From assembly GCA_021792235.1 (NCBI GenBank), contig JAJYVC010000007.1, positions 1-25,371 on the forward strand: a DNA stretch of 25,371 nt. The letters are read 5' to 3'. Origin of the DNA: Microcaldota archaeon. GTDB taxonomy: Archaea; Micrarchaeota; Micrarchaeia; Micrarchaeales; CABMGC01. Below, piece by piece: positions 6,844-14,402 of the stretch. The notes under the pieces are model-generated. The model made no database searches. It was not told the origin of the DNA and saw only the letters and a program-made list of their open reading frames with translations. Within the stretch, counting starts at the first letter, position 1, and each line of letters starts with the position of its first letter. The position numbers and the translations under genes are program-made.

Positions 6844-8133
6844 CTGTACAGGTCCCACTATATAAGTCAGCTCGCTCCTGAGATGGACGGAAGCGAAGTA
6901 ATTCTTGGAGGATGGGTGCACGAAGTAAGGAACATAGGCAAGATAGTGTTCATACTGCTAAGGGACCATAGCGGAATAGTGCAGGTCATAGGCAAGGAGG
7001 GTGACGTATCCGAGAACGTGATGCACTCAATGAATCTGCCTAAGGAAAGCGTTGTGATGGTTAAGGGTCGAGTGAAGAAGAATGGGGAGAGCAAGCTCGG
7101 CTTCGAGATAGTGCCTTCTGAGATCGTCAACCTCAATCCGCTTGAATCTGCAATACCATTCGAGGTGACTGGAAAGGTACCTGCAGAGATAGACGTGAGG
7201 CTGGACAACAGACACATTGATCTAAGAAGGCTAGACACTACCTCGATATTTAATATACAGTCCACAGTTTTGGGATCATTCAGGAAGACCATGGCAAAGG
7301 ACGGGTTCACTGAGATAAGGACTCCGGCGCTGGTAGAAGCAGCAACAGAAGGGGGCGCCGATTTATTCAAGGTTGAGTATTTCGATAGGAAGGCGTTCCT
7401 TGCCCAGTCGCCACAGCTGTACAAGCAGCTTGCCGTCATCGGTGGCATGGACAGGGTGTTCATGGTAGTGCCAGTGTTCAGGGCCGAGAAGCACAACACA
7501 GTATTCCATCTCAACGAGATAACGCAGATGGATGCCGAGCTTGGCTTTGCGGACCATAACGACGCGATAAGGCTTCTGAAGAAGGCTGTCAAGAATATAA
7601 TAAAGGATGTGGTATATTCAAACGAACAGGATCTGAAGCGCCTGAGCGCAGATGCCGGAGAGCCTAAGGTCACCGAAATAAGGTATGCGAAGGCAGTGTC
7701 TTTGCTCAATGAAAACAACTTGAACATTGAGTTCGGCCAGGACTTCACTAGGGAGCAAGAAGGCGCCCTATGCAGCATACTTGGAGATTTGGTGCTTGTC
7801 AAGGAATATCCGAAGAGGGTAAGGGCGTTCTACAGCATGCCCAACGAAAAGGATGGCAGGGTGTGCAACAGCTTCGACCTGCTATACAAAGGACTTGAGA
7901 TATCAAGCGGTGCTCAGAGGATCCATAAACCCGAGATGCTTGTGCAGTCAATAAAGGAGCATGGTCTCGATTCTGCAGATTTCGATTTTTACATAAATGC
8001 ATTCAGACAGGGTGCGCCACCACATGCCGGATGGAGCCTTGGCCTAGAAAGACTGACAATGAAGCTGACTGGCGCGCAGAATATAAGGGAATGCTGCCTG
8101 TTTCCAAGGGATAGGGTAAGACTTAAACCGTGA
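6844..8133 (+). CDS. aspS: Aspartyl-tRNA synthetase, archaeal type
   Basis: About 430 residues. The N-terminal OB fold (GGWVHEVRNIGKIVFILLRD) binds the anticodon. Class II motifs follow: motif 1 (FTEIRTPALVEAATEGGADLF), motif 2 (FRAEKHNTVFHLNEITQMDAEL) and motif 3 (GWSLGLERLTMKLTG), with a C-terminal FPRDRVRLKP. The first ATG is 6883, but the upstream in-frame codons read (L)YRSHYISQLAPEMDG, matching the archaeal consensus 'MYRTHYxxxL...', with a CTG (6844) exactly where the initiator Met belongs. No ATG, GTG or TTG exists in that frame back to the stop at 6799. Start 6844 is therefore preferred; 6883 is the fallback. With this numbering residue 26 is His, as in non-discriminating AspRS. First gene of an operon with the next three. 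Confidence 0.93.
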   Translation: MYRSHYISQLAPEMDGSEVILGGWVHEVRNIGKIVFILLRDHSGIVQVIGKEGDVSENVMHSMNLPKESVVMVKGRVKKNGESKLGFEIVPSEIVNLNPLESAIPFEVTGKVPAEIDVRLDNRHIDLRRLDTTSIFNIQSTVLGSFRKTMAKDGFTEIRTPALVEAATEGGADLFKVEYFDRKAFLAQSPQLYKQLAVIGGMDRVFMVVPVFRAEKHNTVFHLNEITQMDAELGFADHNDAIRLLKKAVKNIIKDVVYSNEQDLKRLSADAGEPKVTEIRYAKAVSLLNENNLNIEFGQDFTREQEGALCSILGDLVLVKEYPKRVRAFYSMPNEKDGRVCNSFDLLYKGLEISSGAQRIHKPEMLVQSIKEHGLDSADFDFYINAFRQGAPPHAGWSLGLERLTMKLTGAQNIRECCLFPRDRVRLKP

Positions 8134-8137
8134 TAGG

Positions 8138-8623
8138 ATGGTTGAGATAAAAATCGTTAATGTAGATCCAGGGCTTAACAACCAGCTCATGATAGGCCAA
8201 GCAGGTTTCATAAAGACTATAGAAGATGTCTACGAAGCTCTAATAAATTCTTCTACCGTGATAAAATTCGGCGTAGCGTTTTCAGAGGCAAGCGGCCAGT
8301 GCCTTATCAGGACAGAAGGGAACGACACGGACTTGCAGGAAATCGCGGAGAGAAATGCGACTGCGCTAGGATCCGGACATGTCTTTGTTGTGGTGTTCAA
8401 CAACGCGTATCCTATAAACGTTAACAATGCGGTAAAATCGGTTCCTGAAGTAACCAGCATATACTGCTCTACAGCTAACTCGGTGCAGGTGATAATTGCG
8501 GAATCGGAGCAGGGTAGAGGAATACTGGGAGTAATAGATGGATACTCTCCAAAGGGCGTCGAATCACCTGGGGACAAGGAGAAGCGCAAGAAGCTGCTAA
8601 GGGACCTGGGATACAAGATGTAA
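8138..8623 (+). CDS. Adenosine-specific kinase-family protein (Adenosine_kin, PF04008)
   Basis: 161 residues. Blocks typical of this small archaeal/bacterial family are visible: GQAGFIKTIEDVYEALINSS, IKFGVAFSEASGQCLIRTEG, ALGSGHVFVVVFNNAYPINV, SIYCSTANSVQVIIAESEQG and RGILGVIDGYSPKGVES. Length is normal (about 160). The family is described as adenosine-specific kinase from structural work, but its physiological role is poorly known. It starts 4 nt after aspS and 3 nt before nth, so it belongs to the same transcript. Confidence 0.9.
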   Translation: MVEIKIVNVDPGLNNQLMIGQAGFIKTIEDVYEALINSSTVIKFGVAFSEASGQCLIRTEGNDTDLQEIAERNATALGSGHVFVVVFNNAYPINVNNAVKSVPEVTSIYCSTANSVQVIIAESEQGRGILGVIDGYSPKGVESPGDKEKRKKLLRDLGYKM

Positions 8624-8626
8624 CTT

Positions 8627-9283
8627 ATGCAGTCAAAACTACTTGATAGAGCAAATGCCAGCAAGGCCGTGAAGGCCCTCATAAGTAGTTATCCAAATGC
8701 CCACTATTACCTTGACTTCAAGACCGATGTGGATCTGATGGTCGCTGCCATGATTTCGGCACAGACCAAGGATGAAGTAGTCAACGCAGTTACTCCGGAT
8801 CTTTTCAGAAGATATCGTACTATAACTGACTATGCCCAAGCCGACGAGAAGAGACTGGCAGAGCGCATAAAGAGGGTAAGCTTTGCAGGTAGCAAGGCAA
8901 AAAACATAATAAAGACGTGCAAGGCAATACTCGATTTCCATGGTGGAAAGATTCCCAGATCAATGGATGCATTGACTTCGCTTCCAGGAATAGGGAGGAA
9001 AACCGCAAATACAATACTGATAAACGCCTACGGTATAGTGGAAGGCATCCCGGTTGACACATGGGTCATAAAGCTTTCAGGTAGAATAGGCTTGAGCAGG
9101 TACAGCGATCCTGAAAAGATAGAGAAAGACTTAATGGACATAGTGGATAGGAGACACTGGAAGACCATAGCATACGTACTCAAGTCTCATGGGAAAGTAA
9201 TATGCCAGTCGAAGATACCTGTATGCAGCAGGTGCATGATAAACAAGATATGTATGCGCAATGGGGTATCTTCAAACAAGTGA
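8627..9283 (+). CDS. nth: Endonuclease III (DNA glycosylase/AP lyase)
   Basis: 218 residues. The helix-hairpin-helix LPGIGRKTAN carries the catalytic Lys (about K125). GIPVDTWV carries the catalytic Asp (about D144). The C-terminal cysteines follow C-x6-C-x2-C-x5-C (C193, C200, C203, C209), the [4Fe-4S] cluster loop. AMISAQTKD near the N-terminus is also family-typical. It removes oxidised pyrimidines and nicks the strand. Length is as expected. It lies between the Adenosine_kin gene and the EndoQ-like gene, forming a DNA base-repair pair with the latter. Confidence 0.95.
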   Translation: MQSKLLDRANASKAVKALISSYPNAHYYLDFKTDVDLMVAAMISAQTKDEVVNAVTPDLFRRYRTITDYAQADEKRLAERIKRVSFAGSKAKNIIKTCKAILDFHGGKIPRSMDALTSLPGIGRKTANTILINAYGIVEGIPVDTWVIKLSGRIGLSRYSDPEKIEKDLMDIVDRRHWKTIAYVLKSHGKVICQSKIPVCSRCMINKICMRNGVSSNK

Positions 9284-9289
9284 TTTGTC

Positions 9290-10546
9290 ATGGAATGCAT
9301 TGCAGATCTTCATCTTCATTCGAGATATGCAATGGCCTGCAGCGATCAGCTTACCCTAGCGAACATAGATGCAACTGCAAAGGAGAAAGGCATAAATCTA
9401 GTGTCGACAGGAGATTTCACGCACCCGACATGGTTCAAGGAATTGAATTCAAGACTTGAGGAAGCAGGCAAGGGCACATACTCGCTGAAGGGCTCCACAA
9501 CTGGCACAAAATATCTGCTCGGATCAGAGGTGTGCACTATTTTCGAGGACAAGACTGGAAAGCCAAGGAAGATACACCACTGCATTCTTGCTCCAAGCAT
9601 GGAAGTTGCTGATAGCATAAACTCTGAACTGGCAGAATTCGGGGATCTGCACAGCGATGGAAGACCGGTGCTTAATAAGCTCACACCTGCAGGTCTTGTG
9701 GAGATCCTTCACAGTATAAACTCCGATACCTTAGTGTTCCCTGCGCATCTCTGGACCCCATGGTTCGGGGCGCTTGGTGCATTTTCAGGATTCAATTCTC
9801 TGGATGAGGTGTATGAGGATCAGTCGAAGCATATACGCGCATTCGAGACGGGTCTTTCTTCTGACCCGAAAATGAACTGGACTGTGTCAAGGCTGGACAA
9901 GTATGCTATGCTCTCCGGCAGCGATGCACACTCTCTCCCAAAGATGGGCAGGGAGGCAGTAATATTAGATCTTGATAAGGATTTTAGCTACCATAATGTC
10001 GCAAGCAAGATAAAGTCAAAGGATCTGAAGATGACTATCGAGTTCTATCCAGAAGAAGGAAAGTATCACTTCGATGGGCATAGGAACTGTAATATCTCAA
10101 TAAGTCCCACGGTTGCAAAAAAATACAATGACAGATGCCCCAAATGCGGGAAGAAGCTTACGATAGGAGTCATGCATAGAGTAAACGACCTTGCAGACAG
10201 GGAGTTGGGGTTCATGCCCACCGACGCAGTGCCGTACGTCCATGCCATACCGCTCAGGGAGGTCATAGCATACGTGTCAAAGAAAGGAGAATACACTACT
10301 TATGTAAAGCTGGCTTATTCCAATCTGATACAGAAGTTTGGAACGGAATTCAACGTACTAATGAAATCAGACATGGACAGTATAGCAGAAGTCGATAAGG
10401 ATCTTGCCAGAGCGATAGGGATAATACGGGAGGATAGGGCGAACGTTGTGCCCGGCTATGATGGTGTCTTTGGCATCATAGACATATTCAATGAGGCCAA
10501 GGAAGGTAAAGAACAAGGAATGCAGAAAAGGATAACCGAATTCTGA
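9290..10546 (+). CDS. Endonuclease Q-like PHP-family nuclease
   Basis: 418 residues. The N-terminal PHP domain starts IADLHLHSRYAMACS, with further metal-site motifs STGDFTHP, GSEVCTIF, HHCILAP, FPAHLWTPWFG and LSGSDAHSLPKMG. A Zn-finger-like region follows (HFDGHRNC ... DRCPKCGKKL) and then GVMHRVNDLADRELG. The order and length match archaeal EndoQ (about 420), which cuts 5' of deaminated bases such as uracil and hypoxanthine. The alternative, a generic PHP phosphoesterase, fits less well because of the Zn finger and ELGFMP region. It starts 6 nt after nth. A TATA box just after it shows the transcript boundary. Confidence 0.85.
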   Translation: MECIADLHLHSRYAMACSDQLTLANIDATAKEKGINLVSTGDFTHPTWFKELNSRLEEAGKGTYSLKGSTTGTKYLLGSEVCTIFEDKTGKPRKIHHCILAPSMEVADSINSELAEFGDLHSDGRPVLNKLTPAGLVEILHSINSDTLVFPAHLWTPWFGALGAFSGFNSLDEVYEDQSKHIRAFETGLSSDPKMNWTVSRLDKYAMLSGSDAHSLPKMGREAVILDLDKDFSYHNVASKIKSKDLKMTIEFYPEEGKYHFDGHRNCNISISPTVAKKYNDRCPKCGKKLTIGVMHRVNDLADRELGFMPTDAVPYVHAIPLREVIAYVSKKGEYTTYVKLAYSNLIQKFGTEFNVLMKSDMDSIAEVDKDLARAIGIIREDRANVVPGYDGVFGIIDIFNEAKEGKEQGMQKRITEF

Positions 10547-10552
10547 AAAATG

Positions 10553-10561
10553 CTTTATATC
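10553..10561 (+). promoter_or_regulatory. TATA box of the Lon-like protease/HIT operon
   Basis: CTTTATATC, centred about 28 nt before ATG 10585, implies a leaderless mRNA and a transcript separate from aspS-EndoQ. Confidence 0.6.
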
Positions 10562-10584
10562 TCTTTCCCTCCAATATCAGTATT

Positions 10585-12354
10585 ATGTCAACCTATAAGT
10601 TAGCAGTAATAATATTTGTCGTATTCACAGCGCAGGCCTATGCTTATACAACACACATAGCGGCGCCAGCAGTCCTTCTTGGGGTGGACAGAGGAGTTCT
10701 AACAAATGTAACGCTTAACATAGTGCCAGGAGATGGCGTGATTGTGGTCAATAATGGAAGCACTACAGTTGCATCGGATACTCTGCAATCGGTGCATATC
10801 GCCGTAAATTATGCTACGAATTACCTGAATGTCAGCGAGAACAAGTACAATTTCACATTTATAATCGGCAATAATGACTCAAATGTGTCTGGACCGAGCG
10901 CGGGCCTTGCGCTTACTTTGCTTACAATCTCCGGTCTGAAACAGAGGCCCTTGTCAGGCAACTTCACACTGACAGGGACCATAAGTCCTGACGGTGTAGT
11001 AGGGCCAATAGGTGGTGTATTCGATAAGGTGCAAGCAGCAAAATCCATAGGCTCCAGGTTCGTCCTGGTACCGTACGTAAATAATACTACTTCAGAGTAC
11101 ATGCTTTATTATCTCTCTCAGCAGGCTTATGGCACTCCGCTAGTGGAGGTCAGCAACGTCTCCCAGGCACTCCCATACGCATTCGGCAGCAAAAAACCCA
11201 CTGCGCTCAGTTTCAACCTCACCACAGATTATAAACCGGATCAGATATCAAATGCGAGTGAGATATGTCCATCATGCAACGGAACCCAATTCCTGCAGCT
11301 TACAAACTTCACATTCAACTTCACCGAGAATGAGATAAGTAGGATAAATGAGACCCTTTTCGGAAGCGTGAGAAACCAGCTATCAAGTCAGCTCGAGCAA
11401 TATCGGAAGTTGGCCTCAAAGGGCTACTATTATACTGGAGCAGACCTTGCGTTCATAGAGGATCCTACTGCATTCATATTCGCGAACTACAACACGTCAC
11501 AGTATGTGGCGATGCAGATAATCAGCAATGTCACTGCATACTGCAATTCTCTAAACTACATGCCTAACATGACTGCGTCTAATTACGAGCTAATAGTTGG
11601 TGCCCAGACAAGGCTTGCTTGGGCAGATGTGACACTATCAGCTGCAATGGCCGAGCTTAATGCATCGCAGACAAGCGACCAGGTCATATTGTCTCTTGCA
11701 GAAGCGGCACCTGCACAGTCATGGTGTGCAGCAGCACATGAAATGTATGCTATGGCAAATTCTTCAACAGTAAGTCCTACTGTGACTTCAAGCAAGGTGA
11801 GGGAGGATGCGCTGAACGGGCTTTCAGCAGCCCGTGCACGCTACGGCAACCAGTTCTATGTTGATGCGGCCAATTACAGCATATCAAACGGCGATTATGC
11901 TGCGGCCCTATATTCACTGACCTATGCGAACGTGTTCTACAATTATACTGATGCGAATTACAGCAAGACCTCATCACTTGTATCAAATGCACTTTCATCA
12001 GCGCAGGGACTATGGCCTACTCAGTTCGCACTGCAGGGTTCGTTTTACCTGAGCGAAGCAGGCCTCAACAGCATGAACAGCTCTCAGTATTTCAGCTTTG
12101 TCTCAGATGCGTATACAACAGCTGCGTTATCATTGTCCCTTGACAGCACTAACAATGACATAAGATCGAATCTCGTTCCAGCTTACGAAGCGGCAGTAGT
12201 GCCTACAGGACTTACGGATCAGATCAACCAGATATCCTCAGAGCTCAGTGCCATCATGGCAGTGCTGGTCATGATATTAGCGCTGATGTTCGTAATATTT
12301 TTGATACTCCTGTATATACTCCTTGCAAGCAGGAGACGCGGTGCCAGGAGGTAA
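10585..12354 (+). CDS. Membrane-anchored Lon-like (S16) protease without ATPase domain
   Basis: 589 residues. A signal peptide (1-20, ending AQAYA) is followed by an S16 protease domain (about 25-200). The catalytic Ser is S105 in SGPSAGLALTL and the Lys is K148 in PIGGVFDKVQAA. The 43-residue spacing equals that in E. coli Lon (S679/K722). GTISPDGVVGPIGG is also Lon-like. Residues 200-555 form a large helical, N-glycosylation-rich outer region. Residues 558-583 form a transmembrane helix followed by RRRGARR, so the protein faces outward. No AAA+ domain is present, so it must act without ATP. It is translationally close to the HIT gene (4-nt gap). Confidence 0.85.
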   Translation: MSTYKLAVIIFVVFTAQAYAYTTHIAAPAVLLGVDRGVLTNVTLNIVPGDGVIVVNNGSTTVASDTLQSVHIAVNYATNYLNVSENKYNFTFIIGNNDSNVSGPSAGLALTLLTISGLKQRPLSGNFTLTGTISPDGVVGPIGGVFDKVQAAKSIGSRFVLVPYVNNTTSEYMLYYLSQQAYGTPLVEVSNVSQALPYAFGSKKPTALSFNLTTDYKPDQISNASEICPSCNGTQFLQLTNFTFNFTENEISRINETLFGSVRNQLSSQLEQYRKLASKGYYYTGADLAFIEDPTAFIFANYNTSQYVAMQIISNVTAYCNSLNYMPNMTASNYELIVGAQTRLAWADVTLSAAMAELNASQTSDQVILSLAEAAPAQSWCAAAHEMYAMANSSTVSPTVTSSKVREDALNGLSAARARYGNQFYVDAANYSISNGDYAAALYSLTYANVFYNYTDANYSKTSSLVSNALSSAQGLWPTQFALQGSFYLSEAGLNSMNSSQYFSFVSDAYTTAALSLSLDSTNNDIRSNLVPAYEAAVVPTGLTDQINQISSELSAIMAVLVMILALMFVIFLILLYILLASRRRGARR

Positions 12355-12358
12355 TGGC

Positions 12359-12817
12359 GTGCTAGAGGATCCATTCTGCACTAAGGCTGCAACCGACAAG
12401 ACCATATTCTATGAATCGAAAAGGTTTATGGTGCTTTACGATATAAAGCCGGTGGTGATGGGACACTGCCTTTTCATACCAAAGAGGCATGTGGTTGACA
12501 TCCTTGAGCTCAGCAGCGATGAACTGTCCGAGCTGCTCAAGGTGTTTGGCTTAGTCGTGCCAAGAATGCTTAAGCTCTACGGCGCCACAGAAAACTCGTA
12601 CGACCTGACTTCTCAGATAGGCCCGTATTCTGGTAGGACCGTTCCACACCTGCACATTCACCTGTTGCCCAGATCCAAGGATGACATGTACCAAAGAGAG
12701 GACTCCAACATATTCGAGGACATAAAGAACAACAGGAGCAATTTCAGCATAAGCGATGTAGATAGGGAAGTGGCAAAGTTGAGAATTGAATTCAGATATA
12801 AACAAGGCTCGAAATGA
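12359..12817 (+). CDS. HIT-family nucleotide hydrolase/transferase
   Basis: 152 residues. The histidine triad is VPHLHIHLLPR (H-x-H-x-H-x-x), preceded by the family strand FMVLYDIKPVVMGHCLFIPKRHV. HIT proteins hydrolyse or transfer nucleoside phosphates, such as AMP-lysine or Ap4A. The GTG at 12359 is chosen because a perfect GGAGGT Shine-Dalgarno (12347-12352) lies 6 nt upstream and overlaps the Lon-like stop; longer in-frame starts run into the upstream gene. The last 26 nt overlap the convergent UbiA gene. Confidence 0.9.
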   Translation: MLEDPFCTKAATDKTIFYESKRFMVLYDIKPVVMGHCLFIPKRHVVDILELSSDELSELLKVFGLVVPRMLKLYGATENSYDLTSQIGPYSGRTVPHLHIHLLPRSKDDMYQREDSNIFEDIKNNRSNFSISDVDREVAKLRIEFRYKQGSK

Positions 12818-13646
12818 GTATGCATACAAGTGCGAGCCCCATTCCCCCAAGTGATATATTCCTAACCTTATCATAATTCCTCGAGTCAAGGAGGACATAG
12901 ATTAGGCCGGAATAGAATACCATTACGTCAGATGTCAGCATGAGCGATCCAAACACTAGATTTCCGGCAAACGGCTCCACGTCCAGGAACATGTATAGCG
13001 TAATGGCTATTGCAACTATATAGAGTGCGAAGGCTAGATACGCCGAATTTTCTATGCCTATCACTCTTGGCAGAGTGCGCGCCTTCCTCTTCGCATCTCC
13101 ATCGAAATCTCGCACAGTGCCATCTATTTCTCTTGCCAGCCCGCTCAGGAATATGAGCACAAAGATGAGCGACGTCTGCACCAGCAGGTTCCTTGACACG
13201 ACATAGTTTCCGAATATGAATGGAATGGCCATGGAGAATGCTACATATGCATTACCCACAAGCGGTACGGCCTTCAGCCTGTAGCTGTACAGTATCGATA
13301 GAGACCCGAATATCAGCGCGATAGCAAGGCAGTAAATGTTAAGGAACAGGCTTCCTAGCATGCCAAGAGCCATGGTAATAATCGTAATATAAACTGCATC
13401 GGCCGGCTTTAGCTCTCCTGTGACCAGTGGCCTCCTTCTGCCGTTTGCCGCATCCACTCTGACATCGAAATAGTCATTTACGGCAAATGCACTCATGCTA
13501 AGGAATATGGGGGTTATGAGACTGAGTAAGAGTACGGGGAGAGATGGCAACCCCCCCGAAAGTATCTCGGCCGCAACCACAGCTATGACCAACATTACGC
13601 TATGCTCTATCCTTGTCAGCCTGAGCACTGAAGCGAGTTTTCTCAT
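12792..13646 (-). CDS. UbiA-family prenyltransferase (digeranylgeranylglyceryl phosphate synthase-like)
   Basis: About 284 residues with 8-9 hydrophobic helices. The first Asp-rich motif is NDYFDVRVDAANGRRRPLV (NDxxDxxxD). The second is REIDGTVRDFDGDAKRKART. These bind Mg2+-prenyl diphosphate. In archaea the closest family context is DGGGP synthase, which adds the second geranylgeranyl chain in ether-lipid synthesis; haem or quinone prenylation is less likely here. The ATG at 13646 (MRKLASVLRLTRIEHS) matches the family N-terminus, and a TATA box about 28 nt upstream gives a leaderless start. Longer in-frame starts lie upstream of that box. Confidence 0.88.
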   Translation of the reverse strand: MRKLASVLRLTRIEHSVMLVIAVVAAEILSGGLPSLPVLLLSLITPIFLSMSAFAVNDYFDVRVDAANGRRRPLVTGELKPADAVYITIITMALGMLGSLFLNIYCLAIALIFGSLSILYSYRLKAVPLVGNAYVAFSMAIPFIFGNYVVSRNLLVQTSLIFVLIFLSGLAREIDGTVRDFDGDAKRKARTLPRVIGIENSAYLAFALYIVAIAITLYMFLDVEPFAGNLVFGSLMLTSDVMVFYSGLIYVLLDSRNYDKVRNISLGGMGLALVCILISSLVYI

Positions 13647-13668
13647 AAAGTAGTTTTTAGAACGCAAG

Positions 13669-13679
13669 TTTTTAATATG
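13669..13679. promoter_or_regulatory. Single TATA element serving two divergent leaderless genes
   Basis: TTTTTAATATG, centred near 13674, is 28 nt from the UbiA start (13646, minus) and 25 nt from the small membrane protein start (13699, plus). No second box is present in the 52-nt gap. Confidence 0.6.
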
Positions 13680-13698
13680 TAGTAAATGATATGAAATC

Positions 13699-13893
13699 AT
13701 GCCAAACAATCCTGGCAGGATAGATGGGGACTACAGCATAGGAGAGAAGGAGGAAATAAAGTACATAGATCCGGGAAACTTCGGAGCGATGAGGAAGGAA
13801 AGCAAGGTAAGCATGGCAAAGATCTATATCCTCGTAATAGGTATAGCATTTGCCGCACTTATCATGTTAATTATATTTGGATTGATCTCATGA
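13699..13893 (+). CDS. Small tail-anchored membrane protein, unknown
   Basis: 64 residues. A charged N-terminal 40 (acidic, with KEEIKYIDPGNFGAM) is followed by one C-terminal transmembrane helix (about 42-63, YILVIGIAFAALIMLIIFGLI). The topology resembles Sec61-beta, but the Gly/Pro-rich Sec61-beta signature is not visible, so that name is not given. It is leaderless from the shared TATA element. Its stop overlaps the next start (ATGA, 13890-13893), so it is translationally coupled to the rhodanese-like protein. Confidence 0.7.
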   Translation: MPNNPGRIDGDYSIGEKEEIKYIDPGNFGAMRKESKVSMAKIYILVIGIAFAALIMLIIFGLIS

Positions 13894-14228
13894 GTCATGA
13901 TCTAGAAGTGGACTTTGAAGGCGCTGCAAAACTTGCAGGAGAAGGGCACAAGGTATTTGTATTCATAAACAACGCCTCTGAGCTCGAGTTTGTGAGGGAA
14001 GCGTTAGGCGCAGGAGACGGGATTAGCAACATTGACATACTGATTGCTAGGCAGATAGTTTTTGGGGATAAGGTAGACCTTGGCAATATGGCCGAGGAAT
14101 TCCGTGATTCAGTAATAGTGTGCCCGCATGGAAGGACGTCGCTCAAATTCGCAATGGCCTTGGCTGACAGGGGAATAAGGGCATACAGCCTACGAGGAGG
14201 AATAGAGGGCTTAAAGGCAAGGCAGTAA
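13890..14228 (+). CDS. Rhodanese-like domain protein
   Basis: 112 residues. The C-terminal part VIVCPHGRTSLKFAMALADRG, followed by IRAYSLRGGIEGLKA, matches the rhodanese end 'vvyCxxGxRSxxaaxxLxxxG..v..L.GGi..w'. C78 begins the active-site loop and would carry a persulfide. The N-terminal half, FEGAAKLAGEGHKVFVFINNASELEF, diverges from typical rhodaneses. Size is normal for a single-domain form. ATGA overlap with the upstream membrane protein suggests a membrane-docked pair. Confidence 0.7.
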   Translation: MSHDLEVDFEGAAKLAGEGHKVFVFINNASELEFVREALGAGDGISNIDILIARQIVFGDKVDLGNMAEEFRDSVIVCPHGRTSLKFAMALADRGIRAYSLRGGIEGLKARQ

Positions 14229-14334
14229 TCAGTTATAAGTCGCTGCAGGACATATCAAGTTCCTTCTCACTCGTTTTCAGGCACTATTGCACTAGCCTGC
14301 ATTGCGTTTACCGCACCAGAATGTAGTAGAAAAG

Positions 14335-14344
14335 CATTATAAAC
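14335..14344 (+). promoter_or_regulatory. Probable TATA box of the ankyrin gene pair
   Basis: CATTATAAAC. The expected transcript start near 14365 leaves a leader of about 38 nt before ATG 14403. Nothing else is recognised in 14229-14402. Confidence 0.4.
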
Positions 14345-14402
14345 TGTTAATCGGCTTATGCATCGTAACCGGGCAGTGTACAGCATTTGCCAGCGAGATT
14401 AG

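Noticed and set aside
6867..7802. A 311-codon open frame on the minus strand, antisense to aspS
   Set aside because: Ser/Thr-rich shadow of a well-conserved synthetase; no promoter, no family resemblance.
13699..13893. Sec61-beta (SecG-like) translocon subunit
   Set aside because: The topology fits, but the Gly/Pro-rich signature before the helix is absent, so only a generic tail-anchored protein is called.
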